A stretch of DNA of 64,000 nucleotides from Bacteroidaceae bacterium (GTDB lineage Bacteria; Bacteroidota; Bacteroidia; Bacteroidales; Bacteroidaceae). Location: NCBI GenBank assembly GCA_024398665.1, contig JAKSIS010000006.1, positions 1-64,000 of the forward strand. Reading direction: 5' to 3'. Under the pieces are notes generated by a model that searched no databases, had not been told where the DNA came from, and saw only the letters and a list, made by a program, of their open reading frames with translations. Positions 42,485-52,571 of this stretch are shown in pieces. The number at the start of each line of letters is the position of its first letter. The stretch's first letter is position 1. Both the position numbers and the translations under genes were made by a program.

Positions 42485-45157
42485 TCACTTGAATCTCCAC
42501 CAGTCAAAGTTGAACAGGTTGTTTCCGGCGCCGGAGAACACGAAATAGATGTCATGGACGCCCTTGATTCTCTTCATCAGTTTTGCCGACAACTCCTGAT
42601 ATGAGCTGAATCCGCCCGTAGGACCAACCACAAGCATGCCTGCCAGCGGTCCGTCTGCGGCATCAAGATGTATCTCTATATTGCTGGCAAGATTGTCTGT
42701 AGCCACACTTGCAAAGAACTTCTTCGCGCCTTTACCGCCGAAATCACAGCCTTTCACACAGATATATTCGCCGTCATCGATGTTTGTCACATAGCGGTTG
42801 TGCGGGTTATAGTCTGCCTGGCCGTTGTACACTTCATTCATGGGAGCGGTCTTGAGTCCGAATCCCCATGCCATGGTCTCAGCCTCGACACGGCGCAGCG
42901 GATAGAACGTACGCACCTGCTCAATGTTGTTGTCCAGCCAGTAGGGAACTTCCTGGATGGTACCGTCTTCGTTGTAGTGGATCTCAGCGGCACTGACTGA
43001 GCGGCGCTCGTGGTGCGCAAAGGTTTCAAGATGCATGATGTCATAATTCAGGCCAAACACATAGCTCTTGCCGTGATAGTCTATTACGCCCGGATGGTTG
43101 CCGCGGGTGCGGACTGTGTGGTCCATGATGTGTCCCTTGTATTCCCATGGACCTTCAGGACCGTCGCTCATGGCGTATCCTATACCCTCAGGGCAGCATG
43201 TCGATGCGAAGGCAAGATAGTAGTGGCCGTTCTTCTTCCAGAACCACGGGCCTTCCTGATAGTCCCTGATCTTGGGGTGCTTGACAATGGGACCTGCCAG
43301 TGAAATCATGTCCTTGCCCAGTTTCACGCTGTACAGATTGGGGTTGCCCCAGTACATGTAAGCCTGACCGTCATCATCAATCCACACCGTGGGGTCAATG
43401 TCGTCCCAGTGCTCCTTCTGCCAGACCAGAGGCTCGCCCAGAGGGTCAGTGAACGGGCCGTAAGGCGAATCCGATTCAAGTACGCCTATGCCGTGGCCGT
43501 GTATGGGGCAGTACATATAATACTGTCCGTTGGCCTCAATTACCTGTTCGGCCCATGCGCCGTTCTTGCCGTTGAAATACTTGAAGTCGTCAAGTGAAGC
43601 CACCGCACCGCAGTCTGTCCAGTTGACCATATCGGTCGATGTGTACAGCAGCCAGTCGAACATGTTGAAACCGTCAGAACCGTCAGCGTCATGCGTGGTG
43701 TACAGGAAAACCGTATCGTTGATAACTACCGGAGCCGGGTCAGCGGTATAGCTTGTCTGCACAAGAGGCATGTTGGCATGGCTGTTGAACTGCCACCAGT
43801 CAAAGCTGAAAGGTTCGTCCATATCGGTCTTGAATACGATGTAGACGTCATGCACGCCCTTCACATCAGTATCAATGAGATAAGTGAAGGCTGCAGTGCG
43901 GAAACCTGCATTGTCCTTGTTGACAGGAACCTTGCAGAAAGCCTCGCCGTCCATGTTGTCAATGTGGAATTCAATGGTGCCGCTGCCCTTCTGGCTGCCT
44001 ACGACCACCACTACGGCCTTCTGTCCGCAGTCCTTGAAGTCCACGCTGCGTACGCGCATCCAGTCGCCGTCGTGAATATCAGTTATGAAATGGTCGGTAC
44101 CGGCATTGCGGTCCACTTTCAGGCCGCGTGATTCGGCCTGAGTTTCAGCCTCGACGCGTCTGTAGGGGTCAAGGTTCTTAATGGGGGTCTTCACGCCCTC
44201 CTTTGTGAAAGGTATGAACGGGAAAGTGCCGTCATCGTTCCACTTGAACTCTTCAACGGCTGCCGAACGGTTGTACCCGCCGCCACCGGGCAGGTCACCG
44301 TTGTGGTAGAACATGAAGCTGCGTCCCTTGAACTCAATGTTGCCGCCGTGGATGGTGAAACTGCTGGCTTCATCCATGATGCGTCCGCGGTATGTCCATG
44401 GGCCGTCAATGGTAGGAGCAGTCGAATATGCCATATGCTCAGGCACGCCGCCTGCCGGATATGACAGGTAGTAGGTGCCGTTACGTTTCATCAGCCAGGG
44501 ACCTTCCTCGTACTGGGTCATCATCTCATTCTTGCCGTGAGCCCAGTTCATCTTGGACTGCAGTTCGCCGAAACACTTGGGGTCATGATAACCGGGAACC
44601 TCCTGATAGCCGTTCTTGAATGAGATCATGTCATCATTCAGTTCGCCGTACCACAGTCCCTTGTTTCCCCAGAAAAGATATGCCTTGCCGTTGTCGTCAA
44701 TGAAGACGGTGGGGTCAATGAATCCGAACCCCTCACAAAGCGGACCGCCTATTGCGTCACGCCAGGGTCCGGTGGGACTGTCAGCCGTAGCGACTGCCAG
44801 GACGTCACCGCCGCCGGCCTTGTTGCAGCATACGTACCAGTACCACTTGCCGTTGCGTTCGACACCCTGTGAAGCCCAGGCGCGCTGTCCCTGACGGGCC
44901 CACTTGAATGTGGCGGTCGTAACCTGCGTACCCTCATATGTCCAGTTCACCATGTCCTCCGTGCTGAACAGCAGCCAGTCCTTCATGTTGAAGTCACGGT
45001 TGCGCCCGTCCTCGTCATGGTCTGCAAACAGATACACCTTGTCCCCGTAAACGAACGGAGCCGGGTCCGGTGTAAAAATTGTACTGATTATCGGATTCTG
45101 GGCATTTGCCAGAGCCGATACCGCAAGAAGCGGCAGAAGCATGAATTTCGTTTTCAT
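42485..45157 (-). CDS. Double GH43 glycosidase with two CBM6-like domains
   Basis: 890 residues, signal peptide MKTKFMLLPLLAVSALANAQ. The order is GH43, CBM6-like, GH43, CBM6-like. First GH43: TPDPAPFVYGDKVYLF, FIDPTVFIDDNGKAY and EEGPWLMKRNGTYY. Second GH43: TADPAPVVINDTVFLY, DIDPTVWIDDDGQAY and QEGPWFWKKNGHYY. So each half keeps base, modulator and acid residues. The CBM-like halves begin after YRRVEAET and LRRVEAET and end with DWWQF and DWWRF. The domains suggest xylan/arabinan binding. The start at 45157 gives the signal peptide; it lies 4 bp after the maf stop. Confidence 0.9.
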   Translation of the reverse strand: MKTKFMLLPLLAVSALANAQNPIISTIFTPDPAPFVYGDKVYLFADHDEDGRNRDFNMKDWLLFSTEDMVNWTYEGTQVTTATFKWARQGQRAWASQGVERNGKWYWYVCCNKAGGGDVLAVATADSPTGPWRDAIGGPLCEGFGFIDPTVFIDDNGKAYLFWGNKGLWYGELNDDMISFKNGYQEVPGYHDPKCFGELQSKMNWAHGKNEMMTQYEEGPWLMKRNGTYYLSYPAGGVPEHMAYSTAPTIDGPWTYRGRIMDEASSFTIHGGNIEFKGRSFMFYHNGDLPGGGGYNRSAAVEEFKWNDDGTFPFIPFTKEGVKTPIKNLDPYRRVEAETQAESRGLKVDRNAGTDHFITDIHDGDWMRVRSVDFKDCGQKAVVVVVGSQKGSGTIEFHIDNMDGEAFCKVPVNKDNAGFRTAAFTYLIDTDVKGVHDVYIVFKTDMDEPFSFDWWQFNSHANMPLVQTSYTADPAPVVINDTVFLYTTHDADGSDGFNMFDWLLYTSTDMVNWTDCGAVASLDDFKYFNGKNGAWAEQVIEANGQYYMYCPIHGHGIGVLESDSPYGPFTDPLGEPLVWQKEHWDDIDPTVWIDDDGQAYMYWGNPNLYSVKLGKDMISLAGPIVKHPKIRDYQEGPWFWKKNGHYYLAFASTCCPEGIGYAMSDGPEGPWEYKGHIMDHTVRTRGNHPGVIDYHGKSYVFGLNYDIMHLETFAHHERRSVSAAEIHYNEDGTIQEVPYWLDNNIEQVRTFYPLRRVEAETMAWGFGLKTAPMNEVYNGQADYNPHNRYVTNIDDGEYICVKGCDFGGKGAKKFFASVATDNLASNIEIHLDAADGPLAGMLVVGPTGGFSSYQELSAKLMKRIKGVHDIYFVFSGAGNNLFNFDWWRFK

Positions 45158-45161
45158 AAGC

Positions 45162-45755
45162 TTATTTGTTAGTGTTAGAGAATTCAAGAAGTTCCCGGTA
45201 CAGCCGCTGCACCGGCAGGCCCACCACGTTGAAGTAGCTGCCCTCAATGCGCTCGACGCCCACATATCCTATCCATTCCTGGATTCCGTAGGCTCCGGCC
45301 TTGTCCATGGGAGCATAGTCCGATACATAGTGGTCTATTTCTTCATCGGACAGGTCACAGAAACGGACGCGGGTGGACACTGCAAAGCTGTGACTGCGGC
45401 AGGAAGTCATAAGCGTGACGCCGGTGATGACATCGTGCCATCGGCCTGAAATGAGTCGCAGCATGCGCCGGGCATCACATTCGTCCACCGGTTTGCCAAG
45501 CACCTGACCGTCAACACAGACTATCGTGTCAGCAGTAATTACAAGTTCATCGGCGGCAATCGAACTTCTGTAGGCCGATGCCTTACTGCGTGAAATGTAC
45601 AGCGGAATGTCCTCGCCCTTCAGTTCATACGGCCATGATTCGTCAATGCCGTCCAGCACGCGTACGGTGAACGGAATGCCCAGGCCGCACAGCAGTTCGC
45701 GGCGGCGCGGCGAATTTGAAGCCAGAACTATTCTGTACGGCAGTTCCTTTACCAT
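45162..45755 (-). CDS. maf: Maf-family nucleotide pyrophosphatase
   Basis: 197 residues. The N-terminal [11 protein letters not shown] and the active-site region [17 protein letters not shown] are typical of Maf/YhdE proteins, which hydrolyse noncanonical or canonical NTPs such as dTTP and UTP. The start at 45755 ([10 protein letters not shown]) follows the family N-terminus; the longer frame to 45782 overlaps the KdsC gene by 34 bp. It lies in one operon with the KdsC-like gene and with GH43. Confidence 0.92.
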   Translation of the reverse strand: MVKELPYRIVLASNSPRRRELLCGLGIPFTVRVLDGIDESWPYELKGEDIPLYISRSKASAYRSSIAADELVITADTIVCVDGQVLGKPVDECDARRMLRLISGRWHDVITGVTLMTSCRSHSFAVSTRVRFCDLSDEEIDHYVSDYAPMDKAGAYGIQEWIGYVGVERIEGSYFNVVGLPVQRLYRELLEFSNTNK

Positions 45756-46267
45756 CCGAATGCCTTTTCGTCCTTGAGCCACCGGCCCTGTACCTTCATG
45801 ACCTGTTCGACCACGTCACGGACACAGCCGCGGCCGCCTTCGAACGGCGAAACGTATTTTGACATGGCCTTGATTTCCGGTACGGCATCGGCCGGACAGC
45901 ATGGCAGCCCGCACTCCTTCATTATCTGGAAATCAGGTATGTCATCACCCATATACAGGACCTCTTCCGGCTTCAGACCGTATCTGGCCATGAATTCGCG
46001 GTAGTCCCTGATCTTGACTGAGGAAGCAATGTAGACATCAGTTATGCCCAGCCCCTCGAAACGCTTGCGCACCGAAGCCACCCGGGCGCCGGTGATGATG
46101 CACAGCCTGAGTCCCATCTTCACGGCCAGCTGCAGGGCATAGCCGTCCTTGACGTTTACGGTGCGGACCGGGTCACCATCCGGTGACAGCTGCATGACGT
46201 CACAGCTCAGCACGCCGTCCACATCGAACACCATGGCCTTGATGGCATTCAGGTTGTAGTCTATCAT
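45749..46267 (-). CDS. kdsC: HAD phosphatase, KdsC/YrbI-like (KDO-8-phosphate phosphatase)
   Basis: 172 residues of the C0-type HAD subfamily. Motif I is [12 protein letters not shown], motif II is the ITGA segment, and motif IV is [12 protein letters not shown]. Length matches KdsC, which makes KDO for lipopolysaccharide from KDO-8-phosphate. It overlaps the DUF2520 gene by 4 bp and maf by 7 bp. Confidence 0.9.
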   Translation of the reverse strand: MIDYNLNAIKAMVFDVDGVLSCDVMQLSPDGDPVRTVNVKDGYALQLAVKMGLRLCIITGARVASVRKRFEGLGITDVYIASSVKIRDYREFMARYGLKPEEVLYMGDDIPDFQIMKECGLPCCPADAVPEIKAMSKYVSPFEGGRGCVRDVVEQVMKVQGRWLKDEKAFGW

Positions 46268-47019
46268 AATTTATCGTTTATATCTTTGGATATCAGTTCA
46301 TAAAGCCGGGCCCAGGCCGGTTCGTCAGCAAGCAGCGCCATATGTTCCTCCACTACTGCACGATCCCCGCGTACGGCAGGTCCTGTCTGTGCATCGGACG
46401 GGCTCATGGATTCAAGTTTCCGGACCTCCTCACGGACCAGCGGCAGCATGACGCTGAAAGGTACGCCGTCCTTTTCCATGAGACGCTGGCTTATTGTGAA
46501 CATGTGGTTTGAGAAGTTGTTGGCGAAAACCGCCGCAAGGTGCAGCCTGCGGCGTCCGTCCGAACTAAGGCCCACCACATTCGGGGTCAGCGACAGTGCC
46601 AGTTCCCTTATGGAATCCGATGCACCCTCGATGAATGCCGTGACTTCCCCCCACTCTATCACACTGGTCTTCGAGAATGTCTGCATTACATACAGAACGC
46701 CGCAGTCCCGTGCGCCGGCATCAGTCCATACCGACATGGGAATGCTGCCGGCAGTATGCAGGAACAGCGATTTCTCCCTGCCGCGGACAATGTCAGCAGC
46801 CAGTTCCAGCAGAGCGTCATCCTTGAGCATGGTCAGGTATACATCGGCCTGGGGCATGTCAGCCAGTGACGTGACAGCCTCAGTGCCAAGCCTTCCGGCA
46901 AGGACCGATGCCGACTGCATGGTACGGCTGTATACGCACACAATGTCATGTCCCGCAGCCTTCAGCCGCGGTCCCATGCATGTTGCAACATTCCCTGCAC
47001 CGACCAGCGCTATCCTCAT
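46264..47019 (-). CDS. DUF2520/Rossmann-fold oxidoreductase-like protein
   Basis: 251 residues. An N-terminal NAD(P)-binding motif ([13 protein letters not shown]) is followed by a C-terminal helical domain with [18 protein letters not shown]. The family is annotated as DUF2520 with a Rossmann-like domain; the reaction is not known. It follows the nitroreductase after 3 bp and overlaps kdsC by 4 bp. Confidence 0.82.
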   Translation of the reverse strand: MRIALVGAGNVATCMGPRLKAAGHDIVCVYSRTMQSASVLAGRLGTEAVTSLADMPQADVYLTMLKDDALLELAADIVRGREKSLFLHTAGSIPMSVWTDAGARDCGVLYVMQTFSKTSVIEWGEVTAFIEGASDSIRELALSLTPNVVGLSSDGRRRLHLAAVFANNFSNHMFTISQRLMEKDGVPFSVMLPLVREEVRKLESMSPSDAQTGPAVRGDRAVVEEHMALLADEPAWARLYELISKDINDKL

Positions 47020-47022
47020 TCT

Positions 47023-47550
47023 TCAGAATTTTCCCCAGTGAACCTTGCCCCACTCTATCTTGTCATCATCATAGGGCTTGCGTTCCATATTCTTGTATCC
47101 GAATCCTATTATGCACAGCGGTTCATACTGCTGCGGCACACCGAAAAGTTCCGCAATTGTCTGCCTTGTAGGTTTCCCTTCAGCACTGGCACGGCCGCGC
47201 ATATGGCACCAGCAGGCTCCCAGACCCAGGTCCTCGGCCTGCAGCTGCATGTCAATGGCGGCAATGGAGCAGTCCTCAATCCAGCAGTCGGACTTTGAGG
47301 GATCACCCAGCACCACAACCGCGAACGCACATTCGGCCAGGAAGCCCGACCCCATGGCACGGCACTGCGAAAGGGTCTTCAGTACAGCCGTATCATCAAC
47401 TGCCACGAACTCCCATCCGCGGTTGTTCTTTGCCGTAGGTGATATGAGCGCCGCCCTGAGTATGGTCCTTTTCTGTTCATCGGTAAGCTTTTCCTCCGTG
47501 AACTTGCGCATGCTGCGCCTGTTTGCTATCAGTGCGCTGAATTTTTCCAT
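47023..47550 (-). CDS. Nitroreductase family flavoprotein
   Basis: 175 residues. FMN-binding segments are NRRSMRKFTEEKLTDEQ, AALISPTAKNNRGWEFV and the C-terminal IIGFGYKNMERKPYDDD. These small FMN/NAD(P)H oxidoreductases act on nitro or quinone compounds; the physiological substrate is unknown. The start at 47550 gives the typical MEKFSALIANRRS N-terminus and lies behind the promoter at 47573. Confidence 0.9.
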   Translation of the reverse strand: MEKFSALIANRRSMRKFTEEKLTDEQKRTILRAALISPTAKNNRGWEFVAVDDTAVLKTLSQCRAMGSGFLAECAFAVVVLGDPSKSDCWIEDCSIAAIDMQLQAEDLGLGACWCHMRGRASAEGKPTRQTIAELFGVPQQYEPLCIIGFGYKNMERKPYDDDKIEWGKVHWGKF

Positions 47551-47572
47551 AATCCACTTTTGTTTATTGTCG

Positions 47573-47601
47573 CAAATATAGCAAGAAAACTGCGCCTCCA
47601 A
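47573..47601 (-). promoter_or_regulatory. Promoter of the nitroreductase-DUF2520-kdsC-maf-GH43 operon
   Basis: On the minus strand TTG (47601-47599) and TATATTTG (47580-47573) are separated by 18 bases, a good Bacteroidetes match. The start codon is 22 bp downstream. Confidence 0.7.
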
Positions 47602-47639
47602 TATACTTTCAGCCATTATTTCGCGTTAATAAGGTGAAA

Positions 47640-50063
47640 ATGGCAACAGGAAGGTACATATGCCACGCCAGGTTCGTGTCAGCGTTCCTGACGGTTCTCT
47701 TCTGCGCCGCACTGCCGGTGCAAGCCATCCGTGTCCGCATTTCAGGACGCATCACTGACGAACACGGCGATGCGGTCGAACTGGCCACCGTCAATGAGGA
47801 ACGCACCATGCAGTCAGCCATATCGGACCTGAAAGGCCGGTACTCGCTTATCGTGACAACCCCTGACGACACCGTGCGCCTGACTTTCCGTATGATGGGG
47901 CACGAAACCCGCCGCCGCACACTGGTAAACCCCGGTGACAGCATAACGCTTGACATTACGCTTCCGTCAATAGGCTACAGTCTGGAAAACGTTGAAGTGC
48001 GTGACACCCGGCGCCAGACCGGCGGCATGCAGCAGCTTGACGCCAGCGGACTGCGTTTCGGGGCCGATGTGAACGGCGGTTCCGTAGAATCCATGATCCA
48101 GTCGCAGGCCGGAGTGAGCAGCCACAACGAACTGTCCAGCCAGTATAGCGTACGCGGCGGCAATTTTGATGAGAACAGCGTGTATGTGAACGGCACGGAG
48201 ATTCTGCGTCCGCTACTGGTACGCGCCGGACAGCAGGAAGGCCTGAGTTTCATAAATCCCGACATGGTCGGGTCCATACGGTTTTCCACAGGCGGGTTCG
48301 ATGCCTCGTACGGCGACCGCATGTCATCGGTCCTGGACATCACCTACCGCAGGCCTGAAGGTTTCGAATCAACCGTTTCCGCCAGTCTGCTGGGAGCCAG
48401 CGCATACGTGGGCGGCGGCAATGACAGGTTCAGCGCCATGTTGGGAGTACGCTACAAGACAACAGGCAGCCTGCTGGGCACGCTTGACACCAAGGGCGAA
48501 TATGACCCGCGTTTCCTTGATGTCCAGACCTCCCTTTCATGGACTCCCACCGACAGCTGGGAAATGGGGTTCATAGGAAACATAGCCCGCAACAACTACC
48601 GTTTCACCCCATCAGCACGGAACACATCATTCGGCACGTCTGAAAACCCGCATCATTTCAAGGTATACTTTGACGGCTGGGAGAATGACCGTTTCAATAC
48701 CTTTTCAGGCGCGTTTGACATAAGGCGGAAATTGGGTGAATACAGTTTCCTGCGCCTTAATCTGGCCGCATTCGACAGCCGCGAGAACGAATCGTTCGAC
48801 ATTGCAAGCCAGTACTGGCTGGACGAAAGCGGCGGCACTGACGAACTGGCCGTAGGTACGTTCATGCAGCATGCGCGCAACCGTCTCAGCACGCAGGTGC
48901 GCACTGCAAGCCTTTCCGGCACACACCTGAGTGACATTGCCGGAACCCTGCAGTGGGGAGCCGAATACCGCCGCGAAAGCGTGACGGACCACATGCGCGA
49001 ATGGGAAATGCGTGATTCGGCCGGCTACACCCTGCCCCACACGCAGTCAGGCCCCATGCAGATGATCTACTCGTTGAAATCCGATCAGGAAATAAGCAGC
49101 GACAGGGCATCGGCCTATATTCTGGACACCTACAGGGCATACGTGCCGGGCGGCCTGCTGACCGTCAACGCCGGTGTCAGGGCTTCATACTGGAGCTGGA
49201 ATGACGAACTGACGGTAAGCCCCAGACTGACACTGGGGTACAGCCCCGAATTCAATGACGCGTTCACATTCCGCTTTTCCACTGGACTGTACTGCCAGTC
49301 GCCGTTCTACAAGGAACTGAAGGATACGGTATGTACCGGCGGAACGTATGAAGTTAGGCTGAACAGGAATATACGTTCACAGCGCTCGCTGCAGTTCGTG
49401 CTGGGAGGCGACTATGACTTCCGCGTGTTTGACCGTCCGTTCAAGTTCACCGCTGAAATGTATTTCAAGAAATTCAGCGACCTGATTCCGTACAATCTCG
49501 ATAATGTAAGAATAGTTTACTACGGAGAGAACTGTGCTTCAGGATATGCGGCCGGCATTGACATGAAACTGTTCGGCGAATTCGTTCCAGGCACACAGTC
49601 ATGGTTCACGCTTTCGCTCATGAACGCCCGCGAAAAGATTTCCGGCAAGTGGCTGCCACGGCCTACTGACCAGCGGTACGGCATGTCACTCTACTTCACT
49701 GATACATTCCCGCGCAGAGATTTCTGGAAGATGTCACTGCGCTGCAGCATTGCCGGAGGACTGCCTTTCGGCCCCACTCACAGCGGCCGCGAGAAGCAGG
49801 TGTTCCGTGCCCCCGCCTACAAGCGCGCCGACATAGGGCTTGCCTATAAGGTCTATGACGGCAGCAAGCATCCCCATTACTACGGAAAGTCAGCATTTTT
49901 CAAAGATGCATGGCTGGGGGTTGAGTGTCTGAACCTGCTTGGAATAAACAACGTCAGTTCATATTACTGGATTACTGACGTTACCGGAACGCAGTACGCC
50001 GTTCCCAACTACCAGACCGGACGTCAGCTGAACGTCCGTTTCATAGTGGAAATGGGCCGGTAG
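47640..50063 (+). CDS. TonB-dependent receptor with carboxypeptidase-like N-terminal domain
   Basis: 807 residues. After the signal region (about 1-30) is a CarboxypepD_reg-type beta-sandwich (VRISGRITDEHGDAVELAT), then the plug (QYSVRGGNFDENSVYVNGTEI, FSTGGFDASYGDRMSSVLDI) and a large barrel ending RQLNVRFIVEMGR. No SusD neighbour is present, so it is not a typical polysaccharide SusC. The ligand is unknown. ATG at 47640 has AAGG upstream; the GTG at 47634 adds two residues. Confidence 0.85.
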   Translation: MATGRYICHARFVSAFLTVLFCAALPVQAIRVRISGRITDEHGDAVELATVNEERTMQSAISDLKGRYSLIVTTPDDTVRLTFRMMGHETRRRTLVNPGDSITLDITLPSIGYSLENVEVRDTRRQTGGMQQLDASGLRFGADVNGGSVESMIQSQAGVSSHNELSSQYSVRGGNFDENSVYVNGTEILRPLLVRAGQQEGLSFINPDMVGSIRFSTGGFDASYGDRMSSVLDITYRRPEGFESTVSASLLGASAYVGGGNDRFSAMLGVRYKTTGSLLGTLDTKGEYDPRFLDVQTSLSWTPTDSWEMGFIGNIARNNYRFTPSARNTSFGTSENPHHFKVYFDGWENDRFNTFSGAFDIRRKLGEYSFLRLNLAAFDSRENESFDIASQYWLDESGGTDELAVGTFMQHARNRLSTQVRTASLSGTHLSDIAGTLQWGAEYRRESVTDHMREWEMRDSAGYTLPHTQSGPMQMIYSLKSDQEISSDRASAYILDTYRAYVPGGLLTVNAGVRASYWSWNDELTVSPRLTLGYSPEFNDAFTFRFSTGLYCQSPFYKELKDTVCTGGTYEVRLNRNIRSQRSLQFVLGGDYDFRVFDRPFKFTAEMYFKKFSDLIPYNLDNVRIVYYGENCASGYAAGIDMKLFGEFVPGTQSWFTLSLMNAREKISGKWLPRPTDQRYGMSLYFTDTFPRRDFWKMSLRCSIAGGLPFGPTHSGREKQVFRAPAYKRADIGLAYKVYDGSKHPHYYGKSAFFKDAWLGVECLNLLGINNVSSYYWITDVTGTQYAVPNYQTGRQLNVRFIVEMGR

Positions 50064-50115
50064 ACATGTCGCCCGGCCCGCCGCCTTTCGCAATTTGTGG
50101 AAAAGTGCCGCTTCA

Positions 50116-50151
50116 TTTGCTTTTTATTTTAAGGTATAAAGAGTACCTTTG
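50116..50151 (+). promoter_or_regulatory. Promoter of the mce-mmd operon
   Basis: TTTG (50116-50119) and TACCTTTG (50144-50151) lie upstream of the mce start at 50198. The 24-base spacing is somewhat long. Confidence 0.55.
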
Positions 50152-50197
50152 CAAACCTAAAAAGGGAATTTTATCACTAACATTAATATCAAGCTTT

Positions 50198-50611
50198 ATG
50201 AAACCTTCACACATTGAGCATCTCGGCATAGCCGTAACCTCACTTGAGGAGACCATGCCTTTCTTCGAGTTTTTAACCGGCAGCAAGTGCTACAGCATTG
50301 AGGAAGTCGCTGACCAGAAGGTCAAGACCGCATTCTTCAAAGTAGGACAGACCAAGATCGAACTTCTTGAACCCACATGTCCCGAATCAACCATTGCCAA
50401 GTTCATTGAGAAGAACGGCGGCAAGGGCGGCATCCACCATGTTGCTTTCAACGTTGAAAACGTGGCCGAAGCACTCAAGGAAGCTGAAGCTGCAGGCATC
50501 CGCCTCATTGACGTTCAGCCCAGAAAGGGTGCTGAGAACCTTATGATAGGTTTCCTGCATCCGAAAAACACCTGCGGTGTGCTGACAGAACTTTGCGAAC
50601 AACCCAAATAA
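50198..50611 (+). CDS. mce: Methylmalonyl-CoA epimerase
   Basis: 137 residues of the VOC fold. Motifs: MKPSHIEHLGIAVTSLEE, TKIELLEPTCPES, GGIHHVAFNVENVAEAL and the C-terminal FLHPKNTCGVLTELCE. It interconverts (2R)- and (2S)-methylmalonyl-CoA. The start at 50198 gives the family N-terminus; the frame from 50066 begins before the promoter. It lies 10 bp before the decarboxylase alpha subunit. Confidence 0.95.
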   Translation: MKPSHIEHLGIAVTSLEETMPFFEFLTGSKCYSIEEVADQKVKTAFFKVGQTKIELLEPTCPESTIAKFIEKNGGKGGIHHVAFNVENVAEALKEAEAAGIRLIDVQPRKGAENLMIGFLHPKNTCGVLTELCEQPK

Positions 50612-50621
50612 GAAATATAAA

Positions 50622-52178
50622 ATGGAAAACAGCAAGCTTCAGAAGCTGGTAGAAAAGCGCGCCCAGGCTCTTGCCGGCGGCGGCGAAAAGGCAATTGAGA
50701 AGCATCACGCAAAAGGCAGCTACACTGCCCGTGAGCGTATAAACATGCTTCTTGACGAGGGATCGTTTGAAGAGATTGACATGTTCCTCACACACCGTTG
50801 CAATGACTTCGGTATGGAGAAGAAAGTGTTCCTGGGTGACGGCGTTGCCGTAGGTTCAGGTACCATTGACGGCCGTCTGGTGTTCGTGTTCGCACAGGAC
50901 GCAACAGTAATAGGCGGTTCTCTGTCAGAGACAATGGCCCAGAAGATCTGCAAGGTCATGGACATGGCCATGAAGTTGGGCGCACCCATCATCGGACTGA
51001 ACGATTCAGGCGGTGCACGTATCCAGGAGGGCGCATGCGCACTTGCAGGTTACGCTGAGATTTTCGAACGCAACATACTCGCATCGGGCGTGGTTCCCCA
51101 GATTTCAGTCATATTCGGCCCCTGCGCCGGCGGTGCAGTGTACAGCCCTGCCCTGACTGACTTCATCATGATGACCGAACAGAACTCATACATGTTCATC
51201 ACCGGTCCCAAGGTTGTAAAGAGCGTTACAGGTGAGGACGTCACAGTTGAACAGCTGGGCGGCGCCAAGGTTCACGCCACCAAGTCAGGCGTAACCCATT
51301 TCGTTGCAGCCACTGAAGACGAGGCAATGCAGGAAATACGCCGTCTCATCAGCTTCATTCCCCAGAACAACATGGAAGAGGCTCCCAAGATTGAATGCGC
51401 CGATGACCCCGCACGTCTTGAGGACGCCCTGAACGACATGGTTCCAGCTGATCCCAACAAGCCTTACGACATGAAGAACATCATCTACTCAATCGTAGAC
51501 AACGGTGACTTCATGGAGGTCCAGAAGGATTTCGCAAAGAACATCATCTGCGGTTTCGCACGTTTCAACGGCCGTTCAACCGGTATCATCGCCAACCAGC
51601 CGAGCTGGCTTGCAGGCGTTCTTGACTGCGATGCATCACGCAAGGCAGCCCGTTTCGTACGCTTCTGCGACGCTTTCAACATCCAGATTCTGACACTCGT
51701 TGACGTTCCGGGATTCCTCTGCGGTACAGGTCAGGAGTATGCAGGCATCATCGACCACGGCGCAAAGCTGATGTTCGCTTACGGCGAGGCTACAGTTCCG
51801 AAGGTAACCGTAACAGTCCGCAAGTCCTACGGCGGCAGCCACATCGTAATGAGCTGCAAGCAGCTGCGCGGTGACCTGTGCTACGCATGGCCCAATGCTG
51901 AGATTGCTGTCATGGGTGCCAGCGGTGCAGTAGGCGTTCTCGAAGCCAAGGCTCTCAAGGCCATCGAGGATCCCGAAGAGAAGAAGAAGTTCATTGCCGA
52001 AAAGGAGGCCGAATACAAGGACAAGTTCGCTTCACCCTACCAGGCTGCCAACCGCGGCTATATTGACGATGTGATTGAGCCACGCTTCACCCGTGCACGC
52101 GTTGTACGCGCATTCGAGCAGCTGCAGACCAAGCGTCTGACCAACCCGCTCAAGAAGCACAGCAACATTCCACTCTAA
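50622..52178 (+). CDS. mmdA: Methylmalonyl-CoA decarboxylase/propionyl-CoA carboxylase alpha (carboxyltransferase) subunit
   Basis: 518 residues with the crotonase-type carboxyltransferase folds. Landmarks: LFVLDGS-like region at the start, GLNDSGGARIQEGACALAGY (oxyanion site), GPCAGGAVYSPALTDF, LVDVPGFLCGTGQEY and YGGSHIVMSCKQL. It moves the carboxyl from methylmalonyl-CoA to biotin. Its neighbours include the carrier and sodium-pump subunits, which favours the decarboxylase over the carboxylase. Confidence 0.92.
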   Translation: MENSKLQKLVEKRAQALAGGGEKAIEKHHAKGSYTARERINMLLDEGSFEEIDMFLTHRCNDFGMEKKVFLGDGVAVGSGTIDGRLVFVFAQDATVIGGSLSETMAQKICKVMDMAMKLGAPIIGLNDSGGARIQEGACALAGYAEIFERNILASGVVPQISVIFGPCAGGAVYSPALTDFIMMTEQNSYMFITGPKVVKSVTGEDVTVEQLGGAKVHATKSGVTHFVAATEDEAMQEIRRLISFIPQNNMEEAPKIECADDPARLEDALNDMVPADPNKPYDMKNIIYSIVDNGDFMEVQKDFAKNIICGFARFNGRSTGIIANQPSWLAGVLDCDASRKAARFVRFCDAFNIQILTLVDVPGFLCGTGQEYAGIIDHGAKLMFAYGEATVPKVTVTVRKSYGGSHIVMSCKQLRGDLCYAWPNAEIAVMGASGAVGVLEAKALKAIEDPEEKKKFIAEKEAEYKDKFASPYQAANRGYIDDVIEPRFTRARVVRAFEQLQTKRLTNPLKKHSNIPL

Positions 52179-52190
52179 ACACTATCAGCT

Positions 52191-52556
52191 ATGACAGCAT
52201 TAACAGTTAATGGATTTACATGGCTGGTCACAGGAGTGGGATTCGGCATGGTCATTCTCCTGCTCATTGTGCTCATCTTCATCCTCAAGGGACTCGGTGC
52301 AGTTGTAAGCCGCATCACCGCCCCCAAGGCTCCCAAGGCCGCCGCAGTGGCTGCACCCGCAGTTCAGTCACCTGCCGCATCGGCCTCAGGGAAGGATTCC
52401 GATGAAATGCCGGTTGCAGCCATCGCCATGGCACTGCATCTCTATTTCAATGGAGTTCATGATGAAGAGCCCACACAGATTACCATCAAGAATGTGGAGC
52501 GCAGCTATTCCCCATGGAATTCAAAGCTCTACGGTATGAACAACCTGCATCGTTAA
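52191..52556 (+). CDS. OadG/MmdD-like small membrane subunit
   Basis: 121 residues: one N-terminal helix (GFGMVILLLIVLIFILKGLG), then a linker rich in Ala, Pro and Lys, and a C-terminal region ending SKLYGMNNLHR. This layout is typical of the gamma/delta subunit that holds the pump together. It lies 12 bp after mmdA and 15 bp before the biotin carrier gene. Confidence 0.85.
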   Translation: MTALTVNGFTWLVTGVGFGMVILLLIVLIFILKGLGAVVSRITAPKAPKAAAVAAPAVQSPAASASGKDSDEMPVAAIAMALHLYFNGVHDEEPTQITIKNVERSYSPWNSKLYGMNNLHR

Positions 52557-52571
52557 ATTATCAAGTAAGTA

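Noticed and set aside
45157..45265. Longer start for the double GH43 gene
   Set aside because: The extra 36 residues hide a good signal peptide and overlap maf.
47640..50063. SusC-type glycan importer
   Set aside because: No SusD gene is next to it and no glycan-enzyme operon is attached.
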